Positions 41,033 to 54,290 of a stretch of 64,000 nt of DNA are shown in pieces. The notes beneath the pieces were generated by a model, which saw only the letters and a list, made by a program, of their open reading frames with translations, was not told the DNA's origin and searched no databases. The stretch covers positions 17,031,381 to 17,095,380 of the forward strand of contig CM036221.1 in NCBI GenBank assembly GCA_020631735.1. The letters are read 5' to 3'. Numbering within the stretch: the stretch's first letter is position 1; every line of letters starts with the position of its first letter. The DNA comes from Saccharum officinarum. Its lineage: Eukaryota; Streptophyta; Magnoliopsida; Poales; Poaceae. The position numbers and the translations under genes are program-made.

Positions 41033-42765
41033 TGTGGCAGAACCGCCTAATCTAATGCCCTCCCAAGAGTACTCGCCTTCCATTAGACACTAAGTACCCT
41101 GGGGAGAACACTAAACTACGCGATTCCGTCGAGCACACCGCAAGGGAGAACTCGAAGATCCACATTTTTACATCAGGATCACAAATGAGAGAGTAAAGCT
41201 TACAACATCCTAACCATTTCTTACATCACTTTTAGTACAACATCAGAGTAATTCATTATGGAGTTATAACAGCAGAATATAAAATATTATCAGAGTTCAG
41301 TGGAATTGAAACCATCTAATGATAGTTAAACATTAACGTGAAGAACGCTTATATGCATGGAATAATAACAGTTTATAAGTGATTTTTCCTTGCAAAACTA
41401 TTGGTGAGAGTTTCATAAAATAAACTCTACTCCGCATCGTAAAGGAAATCATCGCTGAGCCCACCAGGAGGTTTCCACACATAAGTGTCAGCTCATCAGC
41501 ACCTGTCACCTGCAACAGGGTAGAACAAACCCTGAGTACTCAATTGTACTCCGCAAGACTTACCCGTCAGGAGGAAAAAAAAAGACTCCAAGGATTATGC
41601 AAGACTTTCTGGCTTGTGGGTTTCTTGTTTGCAAGAAGCAGCGCTAAAGGTGTATCCTTAATTTGTTACTTTTAATAGCCGTATTTTGTTCTTATCCAAT
41701 CTTCTATGTAAGCACCTAGTCTATAATCAAGTACGGTTGAGCAAGCAGAAACCATTTCTTCATCTTTTCAATGCCAGTTCTTACTACGATGCCAGAGTGT
41801 AGTCAAGCCGTACCATCACGCAGAAACGGCGATTCGCGAATCAATATGCCCAGCTGGGTGCCCCAAAAACACACGTCTTGCTTATACCCCGGGCACAAGC
41901 AAGACCAACCCGTTCCACTCCTGTCAAGGGGTCCAGGTCCCCGTCCAAGCTCGGACTCTAAGCCCCCAACACTGCAGGCCTGGCCTCAGTATGGTGCTTA
42001 GACCTCCTCAACCCAATATATATAACCACCCTAAGAAGCCGGTCCGGAAAGAGCCGAAACCCATGACAAGAGAGAACAAGTCTTTCTAGCCCCCATCCAC
42101 TAGTATATGCTCGGGACAATAAATCTGTGACTTGACCAGGGTCCATGCAACGAACAGTCCTTAATTGACACAGGCGGAACAAATGCAACCAGAGCCCCGC
42201 CCTGTTGCCCAACCAGGTCCAAGTCCATCCAACCCGTTCGGCCTTGTCTCAATTATCCATATACATTTATATTCCATGTGATAGTAATGATACTAATAGT
42301 AACAATATTATAATTCCTATCTCTCGCGAGTGACAGGCAATCACTCGACTTCTACCGGAGTCCTGTAGCATAGCATTCTACACGATCCTGTCATACTAGT
42401 AAGACTCATGGGATCAAGATATATATATGCAAGTGGGTTTCATTCAACTCCTTAAAACTTAATGCACAAGCATAGAATAAAGTGCAGAATAATAGGGGTT
42501 ATGCACCGGGGCTTGCCTGGGTAGAATTTAACCAAGTTAGCATTTCGTCACGGCGGCACGATCCTCTGGACACCATCCTTTCGGCTACTCCAGGTGACTT
42601 CTTGATCCATCATCGTTCCTATTATGATATGCGCGAATGTAATCGTAGAGACATAAATAAACAACGGAACTTGCAATACTTAAAATACGATCGTGCTCTC
42701 AAGCTAACGAGCTCACTCTAATGGCTAACACACTAGCCTGGTAACCTCGTCGACGAGTAAAGCGT
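41033..42765 (-). mobile_element. Partial gypsy LTR (diverged relative of the LTR at 54291), cut by the gap
   Basis: It begins TGTGGCAGAACCGCCT, the same terminal sequence as the LTRs at 54291 and 62794, and stays alignable through GTCGAGCACACC, GGGAGAACTCGAA, CCTGAGTAC, GCAAGACTTACCCG, TATATGCTCGGGA and GGTTATGCACCGGGGCTTGCC. Substitutions are frequent, so it is an older member of the family. The orientation matches the complete element (minus). It runs into the 100 N gap after 1,733 bp of an expected 3.3 kb, so whether it is a solo LTR or part of an element is unknown. Confidence 0.82.
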
Positions 42766-42865
42766 NNNNNNNNNNNNNNNNNNNNNNNNNNNNNNNNNNN
42801 NNNNNNNNNNNNNNNNNNNNNNNNNNNNNNNNNNNNNNNNNNNNNNNNNNNNNNNNNNNNNNNNN
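42766..42865. other. Assembly gap (100 N)
   Basis: Exactly 100 N. On its left is a gypsy LTR; on its right starts the right arm of the large inverted repeat. The arm boundary therefore coincides with a contig end. Confidence 0.99.
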
Positions 42866-43029
42866 AATATCTCTTCACTAGTGCTACTTTTGAACAAATA
42901 TTGGGGAAATTCCCCTCCTTTTTCTTTTTTCTTTTTTAATAAGGGTAAAAGGGATTATAGTTGCACGAGTGGTGCAAAGGAAGGAGCTTACAAAGCTCAA
43001 AAAGAAAAAGCTAGGAAACTGTTAAGGTA

Positions 43030-45076
43030 GATTCTGCTTCTAAATTCTTAAATGTCCTTCTATGCTGGGCTTGGACATAGTGCAAACCAATCCAATTTCA
43101 TCTTTGAAAGTACTTGCACTTCTATCACCAGTCTAAGAAGGAAATTGTCATTCCAAACTAGATTTTTGAGAAAGCTTTCGCAAGGTTGAGCATCCAGTGA
43201 TTCTTGCTATGCTGCAACATAAAGGTTTTTTCCCAGCATTGGGTTGGATGGATTCAGCAACTTCTTTCTTTTGGCACTTCTTCGGTATGCTCAATGGTGT
43301 CTCAGGGAAGATTTTCATTGCAGAGAGGTGTTCACCAAGGGGATCCTTTTCCACCCTTGTTATTTGTTTCTTGCGGCAGATTTGCTTCAAAGTATAATTA
43401 ATCAGGCTGCAGTGGAGGGCTTCTGCTCCATCCTCTTGGTGACAGATTTCAGGGAGATTATCCTATTATTCAGTATGCCGATGACACGTTGCTTTTTATG
43501 CAAGCTGATGCCCGTCAGTTGTTCCTTTGAAATGCTTTTAGATCCTTTGCTGATTTCACCGGCTTACAAATCAATTTTGCAAAATCTTTCACTTGTGCCT
43601 ATCAATGTCAGTGAAGAGAAAGCATCCCATCTTGCTAGAACTTTTGGTTGTGTGGTTGGCAACTTGCCTTTAATATCTAGGTTTGCCATTGGGTACAACT
43701 AGGGCCTGCAGTCACAGACTTCCTTCCACTGATCTGCAGAATTGAGTGGCGTCTCGCTGGGCTCAGTCAGTTTTTCCTACTATGGTCGTCTTACTCTAGT
43801 TAATTCTCTCTTGACCACTGCCCATGTATTGGCTTAGCACTCTAAGATTTCCAAAGGCAGTTTATTAAGCAGATTGATAATTTTCGCAAGAACTGTTTGT
43901 GGGATGGCAATGCTATTCATAGGCAAGGGAGGTGTCTGGTTGCCTGGACCAAGGCATGTAAATCTAAAAAGGAAGGGGGCCTTGTATTTTGGATCTCAAG
44001 GCTCAGAACAAAGCTCTTTTGTTGAAATTTGCAGACAAATTTTATAACCAAGTCGACACGCATGGGTTGAAGATTACCTGGACTGGTTTATACGGAAATC
44101 AAGTTGTGCCGGCATGTTAAATGTCTAGTGGGTTTTTCTGATGGCAAGATGTTATGAGTCTATCTATGGACTTCAGGGGTCTTGCTGCATGTATAATTGG
44201 CAATGGTCGATCAGTCTGCTTTTGGGAGATATCTGGAATGGCTCATTGCTTAAATTGGAGTATCCTCAGTTATTTTCTTACACCAGAGATCCAAAGGTTT
44301 CAGTTAAGACTTTCATGTCTCAAGATGTTGCTAATAACTTTCTACCGCCCCTTTCATGGAAGCATCACAGCAACTCCAAAGCCTGATTAGCAAACTTTCT
44401 GTTATTCATACTAATGATAATGCAGTTGATTCGATGGTTCTATATTTGGGGTCAATCTTTTGTTCTCCAAAAAGGCCTATTTTTTCTATAGTTGGATTGA
44501 CTCAGGCTCCACGACAGTTTGCCTGGCTCTGGAAAAGTAGTAATCGTGTCTGTCACATATTTTTTTTTGGCTATTATTGCTGGATCGGCTTAATACACGA
44601 AACCTCCTGCACCGAAAGAAATTTCCATCTGGAGAGTTATTCATGTGTGTTGTGCAACCTGCTATGGAAGAAAACATTGGATCATTTGTTCTTTGATTGT
44701 CTTCAGTGCTTGGTGTTGGAGCTTAGTTGCGATCGTCTGGGATACTTCATTGCCTATCATGGACAGATTGGAGTTTACTCGAGCTCAGTTTGGTTTTGCC
44801 ATCTTCATGGAGATTGTTATCTTGACAGTTAGTGCTTTGGGTAATGCGGAATAGTATCATCTTTGATGGAGCTGTGGTCTCTTTGGGACGGTGGAGTGTA
44901 GTCTTCGGGAGGACCTTTTCTTTCTGTTCTTAAGTGCAAGCCCTCGAAGAAACCTTTTCTTTGGCTTGGCTTGCACATTTTTAGTTTTGTTTAGTTTTGT
45001 TTCTCCTTTATACAGACGTAATATTTATAAATGAGTTCAGTAGGGGATTCCCCTCCCCGTTTCTTCAAAAAAAACT
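43030..45076 (+). pseudogene. LINE copy in the right arm (partner of 31423-33475)
   Basis: The same 5'-truncated L1, now on the plus strand, shows SANQSNFIFE-equivalent sequence, a QYADDTLLF-encoding stretch near 43470 (in a shifted frame) and the zf-RVT segment near 44480-44720. Frames of 264 and 226 codons in the left arm are here broken into pieces by single-base indels, for example GGTATGCTC against GGTACTGCTC and TTTTTTCCC against TTTTTCCC. Confidence 0.85.
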
Positions 45077-48000
45077 AAGAAGGTTGCAGAGCTTACTGTC
45101 GAAAAGTAGACCATTTCTCATAACCTAGATGATCCAGCACGCCGTGATTACAATCTCTCTGAAAATACTGCTACAAAATCTGCTGTCGCATGGATGACCA
45201 TAACTAGAGGGGAAGGTTCCATGGATTCCATATAGTTCCAAAAAGCACAACTAAAGGGGCATTCAAAGAATATGGATGCTTGTTTCTTTAGTGCCCAAGC
45301 TAAAATAGCACAATTGTATATTCAGAGCATGTTCTTTCTTCTGAGTAGACTTCTTGTGTTGAGCCTATCTTTGAGTAAGAGCAAGAGAAGAACTTATGTT
45401 TTCCAGGGTTGCCTGAAGACCATAAGCCAAGAAAAAGAGAGGAGAAGCTTCCTGAGTACCTTGCAATAGACAATAAGTTTTCTTGACACTAAACATTTCT
45501 GAGTTCCAGGTGTGTGCCCATTTATCAGTGGGATGAGTTGATTGGAGGCTGAACTGAAAGAGGTAAGAGAAGATTTTGTTGATTTCTCCATCCAGAAGGT
45601 GCCTTATTGATCCCTTACTTTTCCTAGAAAAAGAATGAAGCTGAGGAAATTCTAGTTTAATGCAGGGCTCAATCCCATTGTCATGCCATAGAAGGAATGA
45701 ATTGCCGGAGCTAGGGGAGCAGCTGGCCAGGGATTTGAACTCCATTTGTAGCTTGAGAATTTCCTTCACCAGAAAGAACTTGCTGGGTTCTTTGCATGAG
45801 GTGGCAAATTATTGTTGGAGTAAAAAGTTGTGCATGTTAGGCTAACCAGGGGTGTTTGCATGATTATAAAATTTTCAAAAACTTGAGAAGCAAGGCCTTG
45901 TTCTGATTCTTGATATTAATGATTCCAAGCCTCTTTCTTTCTAGACTACAGACAGTTCCCAATCTACTAGGCATGTGCTTTTCTATTGATACCACCTCCA
46001 CTCAAGTAGTGCTTCCTGTATCTATCTAGTTGCTTCACAATTTGGAGTGGAAGTTGAAGAGTGCACATGTAGTAAGTTGGTAGAGCAGAAATCCGATTTA
46101 ACCAATATTAACCTTCCCTAATGAAAGGAACTTACTAATGACAATAATTCTTGACTCAAATTTTGCAATTAGAGGTCTGAAGTATCAATGGGGGCCCTGG
46201 TGATTCCCAAGGGATGGCTAGGTAAGTAAAAGGCATGCTCCCTACTTGGTGTCAAAGTGTTGGCAGGTGTGCAGTTTTGTTATTGTACAATGATTGAACT
46301 AGGAAAGACTTTCTAAAAGTTCACATGCAGCCCTGGAGAGTCTGAGTAGGACTGAGGAGACCTTTTATATTGAAAGGTTTTAGGCATCAGCAGGGACAAT
46401 TAAAAGAGTATCATCGAATATTGCACTATGTGAAACTCAACTCCAAAGTTTTCACGCAAGGCTGATTCAAACTCCCAAATTTAAGCTCTGTTGACAATAG
46501 ACTGTAGAAGGTCAACTACAAGAACAAATAGAAGAGGGGATAAAGGGTCCCCTTGCCTCACCCCTGTTTTACATACAAATGATTTTTTAGGAACCCCATT
46601 CAAAGAACAGAAGAGGATCCACTCTTTAGGATGTTCTCACCCACAAGCCATTTGTTAGGGAAGCCTTTGTGTTTTGGAACTTCAAGAACGACCTGATGCT
46701 CAGTCTTGTAAAATGCTTTCTCAAAGTATAGTTTCAAGATTAATTTCCTTTTTTGAGTGGTGACAAATATGGAGAAATTGAAAGGCCCAACCAAGGCTGT
46801 GTTGGATGGTTCTCCTTTGATGAATCCAAATTGGTTGGTATGAACCAGCTAGATAATAACTGCTTGTAGCCTTGTGGACATTAACTTGGTGATACAGTTG
46901 AGAGAATAATTCAATAAGGATATAGGCCTATAGTCATCCACTGCTTCTAGATTGCTTCTTTTGGGTATAAGTGTAGTGTGAGAGGAGTTCAGACTGCTTA
47001 AGTCAATGGATTGATTGCCGAAGTCATTGATCATCCTCAGGAAGTCATTTTTAATCATGGGCCAACATTTCTTGATGAACAATCCACTAAAACCATCTTG
47101 ACCAGGGCATGACCTGAGTATTTATTTTAGCATAGCTTCAATTTCAAGGGAACTAAAATCTTCAACAAGATGTTCTAGATCATGCTGCTATAAAAGTGTT
47201 TCTGATTATAAGAGATCCCTATGGATTTACTGACTCCTCCTATTTTTTGAAAGCCTCCGACAGGATTTTTGCCTTTTGTTCATGGCCAGTTACCAAATAT
47301 CACAGGAAAGAGCAAGACTGGTGATAAACTTCTTTGTGTATGAGTGGGCGGCATGGCTTGAAAGAGCAGTGTTCTCATCACCCAACCTAACCCAACTTGT
47401 GAATTTCTCTATTTCAATTTTTCTTTTGGTCTTGTAGATTTGGAGATGTGCATCTTTATTAGAGTTCTAAAGTTCATCTCTAAAGGAGAAAGTGGTCTGT
47501 GATCTTCCAACCATCAAGAAGCAGAAGCACCCATGACTGTTATGAATAAGTTTTGTGAAGATTGGAATGTTTATTGCTCCAAGTTTTTCAAGCTAGCTCT
47601 AACTTTCTTAAATTTTGCTGAAAGGGTTTTGGCAGTTTGCATAGTAGGGATTGCTTTTCCAATGGAGTTAACACTTGAAGAAAATCGGGAAACTCAACCC
47701 AAAAATTTTCAAACCTGAATGCTTACTGCTTGGAACTCTGCTCCCAATATTATTACATAAGGAATATGATTGATATTGGCCTTGACAGAGGTTGCACTGA
47801 AGTGGGCTGGGTAAGACAAACCCCATGCAGAAGAAGTTAAAACCAATCTAGCTTGACTAGAAGAGAATCAGATTGCATGTTACTCCAGGTGTATTTTCTT
47901 CCATTGAAATGGATTTCTACTAGATCCATATCATTGATGGTATTGTTAAACATTTGCATTTCACCCAGATCACCTACTAGTTTGTTTTATTTTCTTGGTT

Positions 48001-48600
48001 TCTGTATAGGTTGAAATCACCTGCTAGGATCTAGTTTTTCAAAGAGGAGGTGTCCAGGTTAAGTCAAAATGATGAAAGGAAGTTTTGCAGCAGAAGCAGA
48101 TGGCGCATAAATATTGCTCAAATGAAAGGAGCTGTTGTCCAGGTTACTGGTGAGTTTGATAGTATTGGCATATGCATTGATCCGAAAGGTGCCACCAGTG
48201 TAGAGATTACCATTCCAACAGTGAGGATCCCACCTGAAGCTCCAATGTATGGAGTAAAGATGAAACTGTCAAGTTGTGTTGGGCTGAAAATTTCAGATAT
48301 GAAAGCTCAAAGGTGCTTCTTTTGGTCTCTGAAGTCAAAGCACTCTCAGTAATTTTCAATCTAATAATAGCAACCTTTCTCTTGGGAATTCAAGCCTCTA
48401 ACATTCCACATAGGATTCTGTGAGCTCGACAGTAAGAGAAAGAGTTGAGTTTCGCCACAAGAACCAAACATGCAAGTGAACAGAAAGAAATGAAAATTGT
48501 GATGTACGAAGCAACCTTAGACAAAACAGGATCCTAGGAGCACAACAAGAAAGATAAACATAGTAGACAATCCAACCCATCATAAAGATGATTAAGTCAA
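45077..48600 (-). pseudogene. LINE copy in the right arm (partner of 27860-31422)
   Basis: The same endonuclease/RT/zf-RVT remnant, on the minus strand. The 186-codon endonuclease frame open in the left arm is interrupted here. The RT block with VDDYRPISLLN (46849-47082) is identical. Most differences between the copies are single-base indels. Confidence 0.85.
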
Positions 48601-48958
48601 GGTTGCATACATGCCACTCCTTTGCATTTTGGATCTTATTGCCAGACGCAGGTTGGACTTGGGAACAACATACAAAGGTCCAGACTAAAGAGATGCAACC
48701 TAGGACAGTCCAAAAGTTTTATTTTCATTATCTAAAAAACCTTGTATGAATATTTCCCTTTACTTTAGAAGTAAGGAGGAGATTATAATGGATAGCCGAG
48801 AGGTCAACTCTATCTAATCTAAGTTCTATACATATGTATAAAGTGCTATATATACGTTCATATCCGAGCATATACGATACTTATTGCGTGCATCTCGACG
48901 ATGACAACGACGGCACGCCGGGGTTCTAGCTGGTGCTATTGCAGCGCAGGGGACCACA

Positions 48959-49159
48959 TCACCACATGCTCCTCTGCTTCCTGATGAACTTCTCCGCCTC
49001 TCTGTCGACGTCAAAAGATGGCCTGGAGACCATGTTCAGGACCTGAACCTGCTCGATCTTGTCCACCTTGTGCACCGCCACCTCCCGCCGACGGCTGCCC
49101 TGCCGGCACCTGTTCCGGCACCGGCGGCCGGAGGAGGGCTCTTGTTGCTCCCGGAACAT
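48959..49159 (-). pseudogene. Copy of the 67-codon gene in the right arm (frameshifted)
   Basis: The ATG at 49159 and stop at 48959 match 27259-27462. Two bases are missing in a run of five G (CCGGGGGAGC becomes CCGGGAGC) and one in GCGGGGAGG. Residues about 4-24 are therefore read in another frame before the original frame returns at EVAVHK. Homopolymer shortening suggests sequencing error; the net effect is a scrambled N-terminus. Confidence 0.7.
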
Positions 49160-50505
49160 CGTCTCCGATGATCTTTCTGCTTTATATACAGTGTATATAG
49201 TAGTACACCCGTGCACGAGCTAGCGCTTGGTGAGTTTGTTGTGAGCTTGGATGGTGCATGCAATTGACAACCAGTCGCGTTTAAATATATAGCTACATAC
49301 GGAGTACCCGCGAAAGATCTTCTTCACCTCTACTCTCCTTATTAAGAGAGAATCCACGTGTTAATTCTCAGGTTTCTGATCATTGCTTTAGATAAGCTAC
49401 TCGTGGCCATACACGTCAGGTCAGTCAGTCAATCAGCAGTCTGACTCAGAAGACTGACGCTTGGATGCTTGTTGTATGGCCAGTCAAGAATGGCATGCAG
49501 GTTGCCTCAGCTGTAAGGGATCAAAGAGGGTATCTCACAGATGCGATTAAGCAACTTGGCTACCTTTGTTCAAAATAGTGTAATTTTGCAAATGACTTCA
49601 TATATTTTATAGTGAATCGTCTATTGATAGTGATTCGGTATTATAAATACTAACATGTTTTTTTTATATATAAATCAGATCAATTTTAAGATGATCTACT
49701 TTAGTAGGCAGTACTATACTAGAATTTGTTCTTCTGGAATGAAGCGGGAAGGAGCAACCGTGTTGTCATGCCACTCGCTTCTTCGCTGCTAAGTGAAGTT
49801 CGCCGCAACTGCGGCGGCATATTCGTTGGACTCCTGCTTTATTTGGCTTTGTGTAAAGGTCATATTTTCAGACGTGTAGCGTGTTGCGCGTTTCGTACTT
49901 GCACTGTACGGGGACGTAAATCTAGCAAAATCTTTTTGCACCACGGGCATATATATATTTCGTAGTGTTGCTTACGCGTGTCAGGGCTCAGGACATATCT
50001 ATTGATCTCACTGAGAAGATGTCAGGGTGGCTACGTCATCAGCTAATTAACCTGATGACGATGATGGTGGTAATGGTACTAGATATTTAAGTAGTGATCA
50101 GAGCGAAAGAGCGTCACAGTTCCTCTGTAATCGATTGCACGTTGAGGGGTAATTCTTGTGATGTTTTTACTCTAAGTGTCTGAAAAAGAAAAAAAACTGT
50201 TCCAGACTAAGGAAACCAAGGGGAAATATGGAAAGAATTGCACTGGAACCTGGCTTCAGTTGCAACTAACCTGGCTGTCATTTTTTTCCCCAAAGTGTCC
50301 TCCCTTGGGTCCTTAAATCACCATGTGAAAGTTGATAAACTAATTCACTGCATGCACCGCTGCACTAGATTAATAATAGAGTGGAATCTATATGCCCCCA
50401 AATTAGTTTCGTAGTGGAATCTGATGATTAGATAAGATGATTAGCACGTTCAACAACACATCATCTCGACTGATTGCAGCAAGCTGTCCATGAATTTCCA
50501 CACGC

Positions 50506-53500
50506 CACTAGTAGAAAATAGACCTTCGGTTTTTGCATTTAGTCTCGGCTAGAGTTGGCCCCGCGATTAAAGGGCGCATTAGTCCCGGTAGGATCCACCA
50601 ACCGGGACTAAAGTCCCCAGCCCAACGGCTAGCGCCTCAGGCTTTTGCAGTAGAGGACTTTAGTCCCAGTTGGACCACCACCCGCGACTATAGGTGGGCC
50701 GCAATTTCATGACCCAAAAATTCCCTTTGGTCCGGTTGGAACCACCACCCGGGACTAGAGATCCTTTAGTCCCGCGTCATGACTCCACCCAGGATTAAAG
50801 GTCCTCGGCGTTTATATACCGCCTCGTCTTCTTCCTCCGCTCCATCACTCAATCTGCTTTCTCTGCCTGAGACACCATGCCGCGCCGCGCCTCTTCGCCG
50901 TCCCCCACGCCGTCCGTCGTTGTCCCCGCGTTTCGTCGGCCTCGCCTCATCATGCCCTGACTGTGCGTGCTGCAGCGCCACTGTCGTCCCCGGACCCACA
51001 CGCGCATGCCACGCCGATCTCCAGCACCCCCGCCTCGTCCTTGCCCTGCTCGCACCTACACCATGCCTCCATCCACGCGCGATGCCCTACGCCCAGCGCA
51101 GACTGCTGCCCGTCTCCAAGTCCACCCCTCTGACGAGATCTCCACCGTTGGCCTGACCCGTCCATGCGCGCACCGCGCGCCCTGTCATCCATACTGCGCC
51201 GCCGGCCTATAGTACCCGTACTCGCCAGCCCCACCATCGTCCTCCTCGTCCAGCGCGTGCCCTGGCCGGCCTTGCCCCGCCGTCCCTTTCACCAGCCTTA
51301 CTGCATTGCCCCTTGCCGTCCGAGTGAGTCGTCTGCATCAGTACGCGTGTGCGCTTGTGTGTGGGATGTGTGTGCAGTGTTCTCCGTGTGTCTGATGTCT
51401 GTGTTGTGTACACATGTATGTGTGTATTGACACTTTTCTGAAACCTTCAAGCTTGAGGATAGTCCTCTTGCTCCTCCTCAAGAATCTGTCATCAAGCTGC
51501 TCCTTGACCTTGACCTTGACAGCCCTCCTCTTGCGTGGAGCGAACTAGTGCTACTTATGGAAGGGGAGGGGGATATATGTCATGTGGGGCCACTCCTATA
51601 GTTCCAGGAACAAGAAAACTGACATGATCAGCCATTGTTAGTTGAAAAGAAAAGAGATCGGCTTAACCGGTTGATTTGTTAGATTGGGGAAAAATCTAGG
51701 AGAATTGTTGGCTTGATGCCCCTATGTAAACCACCTCACAATCTTCTGAGTGAATTAAGTAACGAATTAAGTTCCCTCATATCTCCATCAGCAGGCGTCA
51801 AGAGCAAGATCTGGTTGAGCAGGACGATGGTGCACATGTACTCGCCCCTGAGCCTCCCGTTCTCCATCAGCAGGCGCGGTTCTCGACCGGCAGCTCGCCA
51901 GGCACTGTCACGCCAGTGCACATGAATCAGGACTTTTTCACTATGGCCTGGCGGAAACGCCTTGCTATTGTGCACCACGGCCATAGCTCGCAGTTCTTTG
52001 GCTCTTTGAACCACTAGCTATACATTTGATCATGCATGCATGGAACCAAAACAAGATGTGTGTTATTGTTATCTGCATCTAGGAACGCTGGTTTTGGAAC
52101 CAGTACTACACCTGCCTAGCCTCCAGGCTGATCTTTGCACCGAGCGCACGCCATGTCGACTCATCTGGGTGGTCATTCTGTTGGTATGCATAGATATAAA
52201 GAGCCAAGCACTCAAGCACTGCACCGCACAACACAAGAAAGATATAAAGAGTCTATGACTGAAGGATCTCTTAGTCCGAGTGGTGGTTTAAACTGGGAAA
52301 TGTGTCCTTTAGTCCTAGGTCGTGGCTCCACCGGAACTAAAAGGTCTCCGGCATTTATATACTGCCTCGTCTTCTTCCTCCCCTCCATCACTCGATTTGC
52401 TTTCTCCGCCCGAGCCACCACTCCGCGCCGTGCTTCTTCATCCCCGCGACCAGCCAGCCTTGCCTTTTCATGCCGCGACCACCTGCCCGACCGTGCGTGT
52501 GGCTACGCCGCCATCGTCCCCGGCCCACACGCGCGCGTGTCATGCCGATCTCTGGCACCCCGCCTTGTCTCTGGCCTGGCTCGTGCCTAATCCACACCTC
52601 CGTCCACGTGCAGCGCCCTACGTGACCGGCTGCCTACCTCCAAATCTGCCATCTGATAAGTTCTTCGCTGTTGGCCCGGCCTATCCGCGCGGGCAGTGCC
52701 CCGCCGTCCGTACTGCACCGCCGAGTACTCAGCATCCCCGCTGTCGTCCTGCTCGTCCAGCACGCGCCCCGGCTAGCCTTGCCCTGCCGTCCCCTTCTCC
52801 GGTCATACTGCGCCACCCCTTGCCGTCAGTGTGAGTCCTCTGCATCAATACGTGTGTGCGCGCGTGTGTGGGATGTGTGTGTGCAGTGTTCGTGTGTGTT
52901 GTGTACACGTGTGTGAGTGTATTGACGCGTTTTTGAAACCATGAAGCTTGAGGGCAGTCCTCTTTCTCCGCCTTAGTTGAATGAGGGCAATTCCTTCAAC
53001 CTTCTTTTTTTTGTACTTGGTCATCATTCACTTTAGTTGAATGAGTTTCGGTTAAGTCCAATTAAATCTAACTAATAGAGGTACATGCGAAGACGAGCGG
53101 TGCGGTCGGCCCTGCTAGCCGCCTCATTGACATGGGCGACGACTGGTGGGCGCTTGGCTGGGGGTGCCGTGAGCAAGATCTGGTTGAGCAGGGCGGTGGC
53201 ACTCATGTACTCGCCCCTGAGCTTCCCGTTCTCCATCAGCAGGGGCCGGTCCTCGGCTAGTAGCTCGGCGGGCACCATCGTGCCGCCGCACGTGAAGCAG
53301 GACTTTTTCAGTATGGCCTGGCGGAGCGACTCGTTCTCGGCCACCAGTGCAGCGTTCTCCGACTGAGCCGCCTTGCTGTTTTGCACCACAGCCTTCGCCT
53401 ATTCTAATTTAAAAATGAAACTCTAACTGTCGATTGTTTGGCTCTTTGCACCACTAGCTGTACATTTGATCATGCATGCATGCAACGGAAACAAGATGTG

Positions 53501-54290
53501 TGTTATTGTGACCTGCATCTGGGAGCGCTAGTTTTGGAACCAGTACTGCACCTGCTTGGCCTCGATACTGATCTTTGCGCCGTGCGCGTGCCGTGTCGGC
53601 TCATCTGGGTGGTCGTTTTGTTGGTATGCACTGAACACAGCACAAGACAAATATAAAGAGTCGAGTAGTCAAGCATTGCACTGCACTGCACCACATATGA
53701 CATATATATAAAGACCCTGGGACTAAAGGATCTCTAGTCCTGAGTAGTGGCTCAAACCGGGACTAAAGGTGTCCTTTAGTCTCGGGTCATGGCTCCACCC
53801 GGGGACTCGAGGTCTCCGGCGTTTATATACCACCTCGTCTTCTTCCTCCCCTCCATCACTTGATCTGCTTTCTCTGCCTAAGCCACTGCACCGCGCTGCG
53901 CCTCTTTGTCACCCCCCACAACGTCCGTCATCATCCCCACGCCTAGTTAGCCTCGCGTCGTCACGCCGCAGCCATCCATGCCATGGCCCCTTGCCTCGAC
54001 CGTGCGTGTGGCCGCGCCGCCATCATCCTCGGCCCGACCCGCGCTCGTGCCACGCCGATCTCTAGCACCCCTGCCTCGTCTCTAGCCTGGCTCGTGCCTA
54101 CTGTGCGCCTCCGTCCGCATGCGGCGCCCTGTGCGTGCAGCCAGCTGCCTATCTCCAAGTCCGTCGTCCGACAAGATCTCCGTTGTCGGCCCGGCCTGTC
54201 CGCGCGCGCCCTGCCCCGCCATCTGTACTGTGTTGCTGGCCTATAGTACTCGTAGTCGACGGCCCCGCCATCGTCCTCCTCGTCCAGTGC
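50506..54290 (-). mobile_element. CACTA end and HD-ZIP units 7-8, inverted copy
   Basis: CACTAGTAGAAAATAGACC at 50506 is the same terminus as at 25908, with the TTTAGTCCCGG motifs following (50530-50800). HD-ZIP unit 8 lies at about 51775-52185 and unit 7 at 53075-53620 (minus strand). The open exon B of unit 7 (53085-53398) is identical to the left arm copy, including the class IV CxxC. The copy is cut at 54290 by the gypsy element. Confidence 0.85.
54286..54290. other. Left target-site duplication of the gypsy element (AGTGC)
   Basis: The uninterrupted copy near 22100 reads, in reverse complement, CGTCCAGTGCATGCCCC. Here the sequence reads CGTCCAGTGC and then the LTR begins. A 5 bp duplication would be AGTGC; the second copy lies beyond the window. 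This is inferred from the paralogous empty site. Confidence 0.6.

Larger units (their letters stand above)
42866..54290. repeat. Large inverted repeat, right arm
   Basis: This is the reverse complement of 22101-33648. Differences from the left arm are mainly one-base insertions and deletions and only rarely substitutions. Between 42866 and about 48600 they occur every few tens of bases and destroy frames that are open in the left arm. From about 48600 to 54290 they are sparse, with several 200-300 bp stretches identical. The arm starts at the assembly gap and is interrupted on the right by the gypsy LTR at 54291. Confidence 0.9.

Noticed and set aside
43197..44832. Multiple open frames in the right-arm LINE as separate genes
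   Set aside because: They are pieces of one LINE ORF2 split by single-base indels, as the left arm copy shows.
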